NCBI RefSeq assembly: GCF_947489035.1
Contig: NZ_CANLCI010000013.1
Location: 1-64,000 of the forward strand
DNA: 64,000 nt
Direction: 5' to 3'
From: an uncultured Ferrimonas sp.
GTDB lineage: Bacteria; Pseudomonadota; Gammaproteobacteria; Enterobacterales; Shewanellaceae
Shown piece by piece: positions 43,340-51,696 of the stretch. The notes below the pieces were generated by a model. That model ran no database searches. It saw nothing but the letters and a program-made list of their open reading frames with translations, and was not told the origin of the DNA. Numbering within the stretch: the first letter of the stretch is position 1; every line of letters starts with the position of its first letter. Both the position numbers and the translations under genes were made by a program.

Positions 43340-43586
43340 GGTGTCGATCCTTATTGGTGATGGGCTCAAGATCCGTTTGAGTCGTTTGTGGTGCAGCCCA
43401 TCGTTACTCACTCTGAAAAGGCTGTAAATGATAACAGTTGTCATTTGTTCGATGGTGGCTTCAATTTGTGATCCGGTCGTCGTCACCAAGGCGGTTGCAG
43501 TAGCTTTTTTCAACAATATCGCGCGCACTCGCTTGATTGTGGTGGTGACTTTCAGGCAGGGCGATGCCACCCAAGCCGAGCTAATG

Positions 43587-43626
43587 GGCGTCATGCCACT
43601 CGCTCTTAAGTGAGCGGCATGACGCC
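43587..43626. repeat. Long hairpin downstream of the LysR gene
   Basis: GGCGTCATGCC and GGCATGACGCC are perfect 11-bp arms; inside them the stem continues with CTC/GAG and two or three more pairs around loop CTTA, about 18 pairs in all with one mismatch. It lies about 40 bases beyond the LysR stop in a 329-bp gap (43340-43668) that otherwise has no gene. It lacks a T tract on both strands. Confidence 0.7.
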
Positions 43627-43668
43627 AATCGACTCAGCTTGCTGACTGGCGGGGATCGACGCCGTGCG

Positions 43669-44607
43669 TTAAGCGTGTTGGCATTGGCGCTGGATCAGGG
43701 CTCTTAGCCAGCGGTGGGCGGGATCGTTCCCGCGATGTTTATGCCAAAACAGGGTGTAACTCAGTGGCGATAACGACAGTGGCAGCGGCAGTATGGTCAG
43801 CGGATGCAGGCTGGCCATGTAGTGGGCGTAGCGCTGGGGCAGGGTGGCGATCATGTGGGTGTGGCTGCACAGCTCGGCGGCGCTGTACAGATCCGGCACA
43901 TACAGCGCCACGTCCCGCGGTGTGCCTTGCGCTGCTAGGGTGGAATCCAGCAGCCAGCGCTCCTGTTGGTAAGACTTGATGGCGATGTGGCGCTGCGACA
44001 GGTAGCCGTGGCGATCCCAGTTGGCGCGTAACAGCGGGTGGTTGCTGCTAACCACACAACACAGCGGATCTTGAAACAGCTCGAGGGCATCGATGTCGTC
44101 TGGTTTGGCGAGGGTTGGCACGCCGTCACCGGGGTCGCGATCGGTGCCGGTAATGGCAAAATCCAACTGCCCTTGTTGCAACCGCTCAAACGTATCGGCG
44201 CCCCAATTGCTGCCCTCAAGGGTGATCCCCGGGGCTTGGCTAAACAGCGTGCCAATAAATTTGGGAAACAGTAACGCATACAGGCTTTCCACGGCGGCGA
44301 TGCGAAAGCTGGCGCGGCTTCGGCTGGGATCGAAGTGATCGGCGCGGGTGAGGTTGTCTATCCCAAACAAGAGCTCGGCCAGCAGCGGCTGCAACCGTCT
44401 GGCTTTGGCGGTGGGGGCCATGCCATAGCCGGCGCGGGTGAACAGCGGATCATCAAACAGTTGCCGTAATCGCGCCAAATTTTTACTGACGGCGGATTGG
44501 CTTAAATGCAGCCGCTCGGCGGCTTTGGTGACGTTGTTGCACTCCAGCAGCACATGCAAACACACCAGCAGATTGAGATCGATCCGGGCTAATTTCTCAA
44601 ACGACAT
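43669..44607 (-). CDS. LysR-family transcriptional regulator
   Basis: A 312-residue LysR regulator. The N-terminal helix-turn-helix is LLVCLHVLLECNNVTKAAERLHLSQSAVSKNLARLRQLFDDPLFTRAGYGMAPT (about 13-66), the NodD/LeuO/NahR-like subtype. The C-terminal effector domain starts FRIAAVESLYALLFP. It is divergent from a DMT-type permease followed by an epimerase, which are its likely targets. Ligand unknown. Confidence 0.92.
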   Translation of the reverse strand: MSFEKLARIDLNLLVCLHVLLECNNVTKAAERLHLSQSAVSKNLARLRQLFDDPLFTRAGYGMAPTAKARRLQPLLAELLFGIDNLTRADHFDPSRSRASFRIAAVESLYALLFPKFIGTLFSQAPGITLEGSNWGADTFERLQQGQLDFAITGTDRDPGDGVPTLAKPDDIDALELFQDPLCCVVSSNHPLLRANWDRHGYLSQRHIAIKSYQQERWLLDSTLAAQGTPRDVALYVPDLYSAAELCSHTHMIATLPQRYAHYMASLHPLTILPLPLSLSPLSYTLFWHKHRGNDPAHRWLRALIQRQCQHA

Positions 44608-44726
44608 AAGCGGTTAAATAACTATTCCTGACAGGGATTGTTATGCGGATTATGTATCATTATTGCGACTTTTACCGCTGGGTTATGCTGCGCCGCATCG
44701 ATTGCCTGATCTTAAGTGGAGTTCTT

Positions 44727-45164
44727 ATGTTGGATCTGATGATTACCGTTGCTATTGGCCTGATTGGTGGCATTGCGGTGGGGACACAAGCGCCGATTGC
44801 GGCGGCGATGTCGCAGCGCGTGGGGGGCGCCGCCAGCAGCGTGATCGTCCACGCCGGTGGCTTGGTGGCGTCGCTGTTGTTGCTGTTTGGCCGCGGCGGC
44901 GAAGGCATGAGCCAATGGCGGGAGTTGCCGTGGTACATGCTTGGTTGCGGCGCGTTGGGCTTGGTGCTGTATTTGACCATCAGCCACACTATGCCCAAAT
45001 TGGGCGCGGTGGCGGCCATTGCGCTGATCATCATCGGCCAGCTCGTGGCTGGGGTGGTGATCGATTCCCTTGGGGCCTTTGGGGCTGTGCCCAAAGCGTT
45101 GGATCTGACTCGATTAGTGGGGATCGGCGTGTTGTTGCTGGGCGCCTACTTGGTGATCAAATAA
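44727..45164 (+). CDS. YdcZ/DUF606-type DMT transporter
   Basis: A 145-residue protein with five hydrophobic helices, matching the DUF606 (YdcZ) half-size group of the drug/metabolite transporter superfamily: AIGLIGGIAVGTQAPIAAAMSQRVGGAASSVIVHAGG and ALGLVLYLTISHTMPKLGAVAAIALIIIGQLVAGVVIDSLGAFG. GGAG five bases before the ATG at 44727 sets the start, 28 codons inside the open frame. Substrate unknown; probably controlled by the divergent LysR gene and possibly co-transcribed with the epimerase 38 bases downstream. Confidence 0.85.
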   Translation: MLDLMITVAIGLIGGIAVGTQAPIAAAMSQRVGGAASSVIVHAGGLVASLLLLFGRGGEGMSQWRELPWYMLGCGALGLVLYLTISHTMPKLGAVAAIALIIIGQLVAGVVIDSLGAFGAVPKALDLTRLVGIGVLLLGAYLVIK

Positions 45165-45202
45165 GGCCAGAGTTGGTCGCGTATTAAGGACAGGAGCAGC
45201 GC

Positions 45203-46090
45203 ATGAAAGTGCTTATTACCGGCTCGGCCGGGCGCATTGGCCGTCATATCTATGTGCAACTGATGGCGCAGCATGAGGTGGTGGGGTTTGATCGTAGCCC
45301 CTGCTCCACCACCGATGTGGTTGGCGATCTGCGCGATCGGGCGTTGCTGGATAAGGCGCTAATTGGGGTGGAGGTATTGATCCACTGCGCCGCCTTGCAC
45401 GCGCCGCAGTTGGGGCATTGCAGCGACGATGAATTTACCGACATCAATGTGCAAGCCACCGAGCAGTTGCTGCAGCTGGCCGCCAAGCATCAGGTGGCCC
45501 ACATCATCTATACCAGTACCACCGCGCTTTATGGCGAGGCATCCACCCCCACCGGGCGCGCGGGTTGGATTAACGAAGCGACGTTGCCGCAACCGAAAAC
45601 CATCTACCACCGCAGTAAAGTTGCCGCCGAGCAGCGTTTGCAACAATTCGCTGTGGCGCAAGGGCTGCCGGTGACGGTGCTGCGGATCGGCCGCTGCTTT
45701 CCCGAAGCGGCGGATAAGATGGCGGTGTATCGGTTACACCGCGGCATCGATGCCCGCGATGTGGCCTCGGCTCATTGTTGTGCGCTGAATCAGCGCTTAT
45801 CTGGTTTTAACTGCTTTATTATCTCGGCGCCAACGCCGTTTCGTCAGCGCCATTGTCAGCAGCTGTTTGAGGGGGCGGATCAACTGATCACTGAGCTGGA
45901 GCCGCAACTGGCGGCGGAGTTTGCGAGGCGTGGCTGGTTGCTGCCGCGGCGCATTGATCGGGTTTATGACTCGTCGCTGGCGCAACAACGGCTGGGCTGG
46001 CGGCCGCGTTATGGCTACCAAGGGGTACTGGATCTGTTAGACGAGCACATCGCCGAAGTGCTGCCGGTGCGCCGGTGCGAGCGGCACTGA
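45203..46090 (+). CDS. NAD(P)-dependent epimerase/dehydratase (extended SDR)
   Basis: A 295-residue extended SDR: nucleotide motif VLITGSAGRIGRHIY (GXXGXXG, residues 3-17), LIHCAALHAP, active-site IIYTSTTALYG with Ser/Thr and YHRSKVAAE (YX3K), and RIGRCFPE. These features suggest a nucleotide-sugar or related epimerase. AGGAG precedes the ATG. It follows the DMT permease closely, so the two may form an operon under the LysR regulator. Substrate unknown. Confidence 0.87.
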   Translation: MKVLITGSAGRIGRHIYVQLMAQHEVVGFDRSPCSTTDVVGDLRDRALLDKALIGVEVLIHCAALHAPQLGHCSDDEFTDINVQATEQLLQLAAKHQVAHIIYTSTTALYGEASTPTGRAGWINEATLPQPKTIYHRSKVAAEQRLQQFAVAQGLPVTVLRIGRCFPEAADKMAVYRLHRGIDARDVASAHCCALNQRLSGFNCFIISAPTPFRQRHCQQLFEGADQLITELEPQLAAEFARRGWLLPRRIDRVYDSSLAQQRLGWRPRYGYQGVLDLLDEHIAEVLPVRRCERH

Positions 46091-46096
46091 ATGGCG

Positions 46097-46714
46097 TTAG
46101 CCTTTGTGGAAGCGGCCGTGGCGCAAAAACGCATCGCATTGGCTGGCAACGTCGTCGGCGATCAACATGCTGGTGTGGGTAACGTCGAGGGTGAGGTGAT
46201 CGCGCATGCCTTCAAGCTCGGTTTCGCTGATCTGCACGGTGCCATCGCTGTGCGTGTCGGTGGCCCCCACCACCGTGCCCATGCCAAAACTGTTGTGGCC
46301 GGCTAAGCTGCCCAGCGCCACGGGGCTGGTCCAGCGTTGCGGCGCATTATCGGTGAGGCCGTGCTCGGCGGCGTTGCCCAGCAACAGCCCCAAGCCCCAA
46401 TCGCTGAGCTGCTTGGCCATGCGCGAACTGCGTAATGGGCTGCCTAAGGTGACCACTTTGGAATCGGGATGCAGCTGGGTTTGATGGACGTAGTGGGTCA
46501 ACATCACCCCACCCAAACTGTGGCCAATCAGGTAACAGGGCTGGGTTTTATCCAGACTGGCGTCCAGCTTGGCAAACAGCGCGTCGGGGTCGATTTTCAT
46601 CGAGTTGTAGCTGATGCACTCGGTTTGCCAGCCCGCTTGCTGCAACTTCTTCGCTAGTGGCCACATCACTAAGCCGTTCATGTAAAGCCCATGCAGTAAC
46701 ACCACTTTGGCCAT
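46097..46714 (-). CDS. Alpha/beta-hydrolase (lipase/PGAP1-like)
   Basis: A 205-residue alpha/beta-hydrolase. The N-terminal VVLLHGLYMNGLVMWPLAKKL contains the oxyanion HG motif, the nucleophile elbow is CYLIGHSLGGVML (Ser near residue 85), and a later HTSML segment (about residue 183) supplies a candidate His. Similar small hydrolases are common in gammaproteobacteria as predicted esterases/lipases acting on unknown substrates. Convergent with the epimerase gene, ends 7 bases apart. Confidence 0.83.
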   Translation of the reverse strand: MAKVVLLHGLYMNGLVMWPLAKKLQQAGWQTECISYNSMKIDPDALFAKLDASLDKTQPCYLIGHSLGGVMLTHYVHQTQLHPDSKVVTLGSPLRSSRMAKQLSDWGLGLLLGNAAEHGLTDNAPQRWTSPVALGSLAGHNSFGMGTVVGATDTHSDGTVQISETELEGMRDHLTLDVTHTSMLIADDVASQCDAFLRHGRFHKG

Positions 46715-46806
46715 CTTTGCCGATCCTTTGCTGACGAGTAAGCGGATGCTACTAACAATAGCGCCTTAACCCAAGGGCGTGACCTGCGGTAAGCCGTCGC
46801 TTTTGC

Positions 46807-47376
46807 TTATGCGTTCATTAGTGTGGCGATGCCAAACAGCACGAACAGGGCGGCGCTGATGCGATGGATCCACACCATGGGCAATTTGTCGGCACTGTAA
46901 TTGGCGGCCCAGATCACCGGCACATTGGCCAGCATCATGCCTAAGGTTGTGCCGGCGACCACCCAATAAAAATCGCTGTACTTGGCGGCCAGCAGCACCG
47001 TGGCCACTTGGGTTTTGTCGCCAATCTCGGCCAGAAAAAACAGCACCGTGGTGGCCACCAAAGGGCCGTAGCGATAGAGGCTGGACTCGTCGGCTTCGAC
47101 GTTGTCGGGGATCAACATCCACGCGGCAACGGCAAAGAAGGAACCCGCCAACAGATAGCTCAGGGCGTTGCCGCTCAGCCATTGCTGCGACCAGCCATAG
47201 AGCCACTGGCCGAGCCAAGCGGCGCCAAAATGGTTAACCACGGTGGCCAGTAAGATCCCTAAGCAGATCAACCACGGGCGCCGAAAGCGACTGGCTAAAA
47301 TAAAGGCTAATAGCTGGGTTTTGTCGCCAATTTCGGCAATGGCGACGGCACCGGTCGAGGACAAAAACGCTTCCAA
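46807..47376 (-). CDS. mneA: GDT1/TMEM165-family (UPF0016) Mn2+ exporter
   Basis: A 189-residue, six-helix membrane protein with the two family signature motifs EIGDKTQ (AIAEIGDKTQLLAF near residue 16 and FLAEIGDKTQVATV near 125), separated by a short central loop, as in the two-repeat GDT1/TMEM165 family. The Vibrio member MneA exports manganese. No ATG is available at the right place. A TTG at 47376 gives MEAFLSSTGAVAIAEIGDKTQ, and GGAG is 6 bases upstream, so a TTG start is proposed; longer frames (to 47508) have an implausible leader. The gene symbol is by family analogy. Confidence 0.85.
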   Translation of the reverse strand: MEAFLSSTGAVAIAEIGDKTQLLAFILASRFRRPWLICLGILLATVVNHFGAAWLGQWLYGWSQQWLSGNALSYLLAGSFFAVAAWMLIPDNVEADESSLYRYGPLVATTVLFFLAEIGDKTQVATVLLAAKYSDFYWVVAGTTLGMMLANVPVIWAANYSADKLPMVWIHRISAALFVLFGIATLMNA

Positions 47377-47771
47377 GACTGACTCCAATAGTGAAAATAA
47401 GCGCGCAGTGTAAAGAAAATGGATGCCAATCGCTAAAAAATGCAGCAGTTGAATGCGCGCCAACAACAAACTGTGACGCTGATCACTTGTGGCGTTGGCG
47501 GCTGGCAACGTAGTCTGAATGCGCTTCCTTTTTGAGAGAAATCTGATGACTTGCGTAATCTATTATTACGCTCGATTTTGCCAGCCCTAATGGTAATAGT
47601 TGAGTGTAAGTAACCAAACTATTTGCCATTAGGGCTAATTGAACTCCCGACCGACGGTCGCGGATCAATTGGCAAGATGGTGATGGTTTCGGACGCGCAA
47701 CCTGTCTCTCCTCCTCTTCTCAATACTCCCCGCCCTGACGTCATCCATTTTCTGATGTGATGAGCGACAAA
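47377..47771. other. Divergent intergenic region with two inverted repeats
   Basis: About 395 bases between the manganese exporter and the aromatic permease with no credible gene. GCGTAAT-N5-ATTACGC (47553-47571) is a small perfect palindrome. AGCCCTAATGG (47583-47593) and CCATTAGGGCT (47626-47636) are 11-bp perfect arms, and the pairing continues inward as AATAGTT / AACTATT, giving a long hairpin. I looked for a yybP-ykoY manganese riboswitch and for TyrR boxes without a convincing match. Confidence 0.6.
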
Positions 47772-48956
47772 ATGAACACTCGCAGTAAATTAATAGGCGC
47801 CACCCTAATTGTGGCAGGCACCTCGATTGGTGCCGGCATGTTGGCCTTGCCATTGGCAACCGCCGCGATCGGCTTTTGGCCAGCGATTGCGATGATGCTG
47901 ATCACCTGGGGCTTATCCGCCTACAGCGCGCTGCTGATGTTGGAAGTAAACCTAAAAACCGGCGACACCCTGAATCTGCACAGCATGACCGGCAAGGTGC
48001 TGGGCCGCAAAGGCCAGCTGCTGGGCATGGTGTCGATGCTGGCGCTGTTGTACGCCCTAACGGCGGCCTACTTAAGCGGCGGCTCGTCGCTGCTGATGCT
48101 GAAGCTGGCAGGCATCTTCGAGCTGTCTCCGGCGTTTGCGGCGGTGCTGTTTGCCGCTTTGGTGGGCTCGTTCGCGGCCTTTGGGGTGAAGTACGTTGAT
48201 GGCGCTACTCGCCTCTTATTTGCCATCAAAATGGTGGCCTTGGTGCTGGTGGTTGCTGGGCTGTTGCCACAGGTTGAACTCACCCAGATCAGCGCGGTGG
48301 CGCCCGTTGAAGGTTCGGTGTGGGCGGCGGTGATCCCGGTGTTGATCACGTCGTTCGGTTTCCATGTGTGCATCCCACCGTTGGTGAAATACTTAAATGG
48401 CGATGTGGCGGATCTGCGTAAAGCGTTGCTGGCGGGATCGCTGCTGCCCCTGTTGTGTTACGGCCTGTGGCTGCTGGTGGCACTGGGCAGCTTAACCATG
48501 TTGGAACGTGCAGCATTAAGCGATGGCGATGCCTTGGCGGCGTTGATCTCCAGCCTGAGCGACAAAGCCCAGTGGAGCGGCATCGCACAGGCGCTCACTT
48601 TGTTTGCTGATCTGGCGCTGCTGACCTCATTCCTGGGGGTGAGTTTAAGCCTGTTCGATTACCTGTCTGAGCTGTTCCGTTTAGGCAAAAGCGCGGGCAG
48701 CCGTGTGATCAACTGGGGCTTAACCTTCTTGCCACCGCTGGCGCTGGCGCTGTTTTTCCCCGGTGGCTTTGTGGCGGTGTTGGGCTACGCTGCGGTGCCG
48801 CTGATTGTGCTGATGGTGCTGTTGCCGGTGGCGATGGCGCGTAAGCTGCGCGATGGCAACGGCGGCTACCAAGTTTGCGGTGGCAATGGCGCGTTGGCCG
48901 TGGCGACCTTGGCAGGGTTACTGGTGATTGCCGCGCAAGTTTACACAACTTGGTAA
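47772..48956 (+). CDS. tyrP: Aromatic amino acid permease (TyrP/Mtr family)
   Basis: A 394-residue, 11-helix transporter of the hydroxy/aromatic amino acid permease family. The N-terminal GATLIVAGTSIGAGMLALPLATAAIGFWPA is nearly that of E. coli TyrP, and VLITSFGFHVCIPPLVKYLNGDVADLRKALLAGSLLPL matches the central family motif. It takes up tyrosine (TyrP) or another aromatic amino acid by proton symport. Start: ATG at 47772 gives the family N-terminus; upstream GTG/ATG at 47757/47760 are possible but lack support. Confidence 0.88.
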   Translation: MNTRSKLIGATLIVAGTSIGAGMLALPLATAAIGFWPAIAMMLITWGLSAYSALLMLEVNLKTGDTLNLHSMTGKVLGRKGQLLGMVSMLALLYALTAAYLSGGSSLLMLKLAGIFELSPAFAAVLFAALVGSFAAFGVKYVDGATRLLFAIKMVALVLVVAGLLPQVELTQISAVAPVEGSVWAAVIPVLITSFGFHVCIPPLVKYLNGDVADLRKALLAGSLLPLLCYGLWLLVALGSLTMLERAALSDGDALAALISSLSDKAQWSGIAQALTLFADLALLTSFLGVSLSLFDYLSELFRLGKSAGSRVINWGLTFLPPLALALFFPGGFVAVLGYAAVPLIVLMVLLPVAMARKLRDGNGGYQVCGGNGALAVATLAGLLVIAAQVYTTW

Positions 48957-49039
48957 CAAGGGGGTGTTAATCCCTTAACCGCAGGGCGGGCTTCATGGTA
49001 GATTCGAACGGTTTGATAGAATCTGACTTGGAGCTCGTA

Positions 49040-51199
49040 ATGAAAAAATGGATGTTGCCGCTACTGGCACTCACCAGCAGCGGTGTGGCGCAAGCCACGG
49101 AAGGGATGTGGCAGCCGTACCAACTGCCGGCATTGGCAGACAAAATGGAGCAGCTGGGCTTCAACATGGACGCCAACAAGATGGCGGACTTAAGCAAATT
49201 CCCAATGAACAGCGTGATCAACTTTGGCGGGTGTAGCGCTTCGTTTGTGTCGCCAAAAGGCTTGGTGGTCACCAACCACCACTGTGGCTACGGCGCCATC
49301 GCTTACCACTCCACCCCGGAAGACAACATTCTTGAAAATGGCTTCTTGGCGAAAACCTTAACCCAGGAAAAGAAGCCGGTGCCGGGTTACAAGATTTGGA
49401 TCACCGAATCGATGAACGAAGTCACCGAACAGGTGATTGCCCCTGCGGCCAAGTTAACCGGCAAAGCTTACTTTGAAGCGATTGAACGCAATAAAAAAGC
49501 CTTGGTTGCCGAGTGTGAACAGGCTCCTTCTAGCCGTTGTGGCGTTTACAACTTCCACCACGGTGCCAGCTACTTCTTAGTGAAAGAGCTTGAGATCAAA
49601 GATGTGCGCTTGGTGTACACCCCGTCGATGTCGGTGGGCAAATACGGCGGCGATATCGACAACTGGATGTGGCCGCGTCATACCGGTGATTTCGCCTTCT
49701 TCCGCGCCTACGTGGGCAAAGACGGCAAGCCAGCAGAATACAGCGAAGACAACGTGCCCTACGTGCCGCAGCGTTTCTTGAAAGTGTCGAGCGCAGGCCT
49801 GAAAGACAATGATTTTGTGATGGTGATGGGCTACCCCGGCCGCACCAACCGTTACCGCACCGCGGCTGAGGTAACCAACGCCTTTGAGTGGACCTACCCG
49901 ACCGCTCGCGATCTGCGTAACGAACTGATCGAGGTGATCAAAACCAATTCTGAAGACGGTTCTAAAGCACGCCTTGCCTACGAAGGCACCTTAGCGGGCT
50001 TGGCCAACTACGCCAAAAACTACCAAAGCATGATCGACGGTTACCGTAAGTCGGATTTTGCCGATCGCAAGCAAGCGGGCGAGCAAGCGCTGACGGCGTG
50101 GATCAATGGCAAGGGCGATCGGGCGGCGAAGTACGGCAACGTCACCACGGAACTCAGCGGTTTGATTGAACAATCCCAGCAGCATCAGCAGCGGGATATG
50201 ATCTTGGGTTACCTGCGTTACAACCAGATGTTTGCCACCGCGCAAAAGTTGTACCGCTTGGCTAACGAGAAGCAAAAAGACGATTTAGACCGTAAACGCG
50301 GCTACCAAGAGCGCGACATGGATAATTTCAAAGCGGGCTTACAACGGATGGAACGCCGTTACGACGCCACCGTGGATAAGGCGATGTTGCTGCACCTGCT
50401 AGAGCGTTACGCCGCCTTGCCTACGTCAGAACGCTTTGCTGAACTGGATCAGGCCTTTGCCATTGGCGACCGCTTCGATAAAGCGGCAGTATCCGCGCGC
50501 TTAGAGCAGATGTACGCCAACACCGAATTGGGCGATGCCGATACCCGTTTAGCTTGGGTCAACAAAACCATTGCCCACTTTAATGTGTCGAAGGATCCGT
50601 TCATTAAGCTGGCCGTGGCCTACTACGACACCGCCTTAGCGCAAGAAAACCAAGAGAAAAGGTTAGACGGCGAGCTGTTGAAAGCCCGCCCGGCTTACAT
50701 GAGCGCCATCATCGCCCACAAGCAAAGCCTGGGTGAGCAGGTGTACGCCGACGCCAACTCAAGCCTGCGCGTAAGTTTTGGTACCGTGAAAAGCTACAGT
50801 CCGCAAGATGGCTTGGTGGCTACCCCCTTCACCACCATGGAAGGCTTAGCGGTAAAGGCCACCGGCGAAGAACCGTTTGATGCCTCTGCTAAACAGCTGC
50901 AGCTGATCAAAGACAAGCAGTTTGGTGCCTACGCCGATAAAGCGGTGGGCTCGGTTCCGGTTAACTTCCTCTCTACCGTGGATACCACCGGCGGTAACTC
51001 TGGCTCTGCCACCATCAATGGTGATGGCGAGTTGGTGGGGCTGTTGTTTGACGGCGTGTATGAAAGCATCATCGCCGATTGGGATTACAACCCCGCCAGT
51101 GCCCGTTCCATCCACGTGGATTCCCGCTACATGCTGTGGGTAATGGATGAACTGGACGGTGCCGACAACCTGCTGCAAGAGATGACCATCGTTAAATAA
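49040..51199 (+). CDS. S46-family dipeptidyl-peptidase (DPP7-like)
   Basis: A 719-residue exported peptidase with signal peptide (LLALTSSGVAQA). The S46 family has a trypsin-like double barrel with a helical insert and removes dipeptides from N-termini. The catalytic His lies in VVTNHHCGYGAI (80-81), Asp in the GGDIDNWMWPRHTGDF region (about 220-235), and Ser654 in TTGGNSGSATINGDGELVGLLFDG. The residue 18 after the Ser is Gly, the position that in this family distinguishes DPP7 (Gly, hydrophobic P1) from DPP11 (Arg, acidic P1). GGAG six bases before the ATG supports the start. The product is likely periplasmic. Confidence 0.93.
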   Translation: MKKWMLPLLALTSSGVAQATEGMWQPYQLPALADKMEQLGFNMDANKMADLSKFPMNSVINFGGCSASFVSPKGLVVTNHHCGYGAIAYHSTPEDNILENGFLAKTLTQEKKPVPGYKIWITESMNEVTEQVIAPAAKLTGKAYFEAIERNKKALVAECEQAPSSRCGVYNFHHGASYFLVKELEIKDVRLVYTPSMSVGKYGGDIDNWMWPRHTGDFAFFRAYVGKDGKPAEYSEDNVPYVPQRFLKVSSAGLKDNDFVMVMGYPGRTNRYRTAAEVTNAFEWTYPTARDLRNELIEVIKTNSEDGSKARLAYEGTLAGLANYAKNYQSMIDGYRKSDFADRKQAGEQALTAWINGKGDRAAKYGNVTTELSGLIEQSQQHQQRDMILGYLRYNQMFATAQKLYRLANEKQKDDLDRKRGYQERDMDNFKAGLQRMERRYDATVDKAMLLHLLERYAALPTSERFAELDQAFAIGDRFDKAAVSARLEQMYANTELGDADTRLAWVNKTIAHFNVSKDPFIKLAVAYYDTALAQENQEKRLDGELLKARPAYMSAIIAHKQSLGEQVYADANSSLRVSFGTVKSYSPQDGLVATPFTTMEGLAVKATGEEPFDASAKQLQLIKDKQFGAYADKAVGSVPVNFLSTVDTTGGNSGSATINGDGELVGLLFDGVYESIIADWDYNPASARSIHVDSRYMLWVMDELDGADNLLQEMTIVK

Positions 51200-51239
51200 A
51201 TCGCGATCGGTTAAATAGTCAGCGAATGGCTTATGAATT

Positions 51240-51283
51240 GGGGTTAAAGGTTATGGTAATCATATACTTTGGCCTTTAACCCC
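51240..51283. repeat. 11-bp perfect inverted repeat between the S46 peptidase and tRNA-Gly
   Basis: GGGGTTAAAGG (51240-51250) and CCTTTAACCCC (51273-51283) are perfect arms around a 22-base loop, 40 bases after the peptidase stop and 28 bases before the tRNA. No T tract follows. A TATACT (51263-51268) within the loop may be the -10 of the tRNA promoter, which would make the palindrome overlap that promoter. Confidence 0.65.
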
Positions 51284-51311
51284 AGTACTATCATTGGCGT
51301 TCACCAGATGC

Positions 51312-51385
51312 GCGACCATCGTATAATGGTATTACCTTAGCTTCCCAAGCTAATGACGCGGGTTCGATTCCCGCTGGTCGCTCCA
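51312..51385 (+). tRNA. glyU: tRNA-Gly (anticodon CCC)
   Basis: A complete 74-nt cloverleaf: acceptor GCGACCA / TGGTCGC, D arm around AATGGTAT, anticodon stem TTAGC / GCTAA with loop TTCCCAA (anticodon CCC), T arm GCGGG-TTCGATT-CCCGC, discriminator T and encoded CCA. It closely resembles E. coli glyU. It stands alone, in the same orientation as pilU. Confidence 0.96.
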
Positions 51386-51696
51386 ACTGCTTCCCCAGCG
51401 GTTGTGGTTACCCCCTTACCTTGCTTTACCTTCCCCAAGATATGGATTGCAACGCCCCCTTGCGTGGTAACTGCGCCCGGATTGCGTCTGTTTTTTGATC
51501 GCGCTGGCCCCCGTTTTAGCTGCACAATTGCCCCCGCAGCCCCTGCACTTGGGTTGGCGCACACCGCGTGGATGACGTTATTTACAGCGGAGTGCCGAAA
51601 GCAACGCCAATTTTAGCTGCATGGCGCTGGTGAATTCATCGATGTCCGTTCATGCTTATTGGTTCTTAATTTCGCACTTCGTTACGGATAACGGCA
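51386..51696. other. Intergenic region after tRNA-Gly
   Basis: About 310 bases with no credible gene. The only repeat I noticed is TTTTAGCTGCA at 51514 and again at 51611. No intrinsic terminator for the tRNA is evident. I see no copy of the tRNA 3' end that would mark an integration site. Confidence 0.5.

Noticed and set aside
47600..47625. TyrR box upstream of tyrP
   Set aside because: TGTAAG-N6-AACTAT only partly resembles TGTAAA-N6-TTTACA and it lies inside the loop of a palindrome; too weak to call.
47377..47760. yybP-ykoY manganese riboswitch upstream of the GDT1-type exporter
   Set aside because: A GGGGAGTA-like piece occurs on the minus strand, but the second conserved loop and the helix order of the motif are missing, and the distance to the gene is too great.
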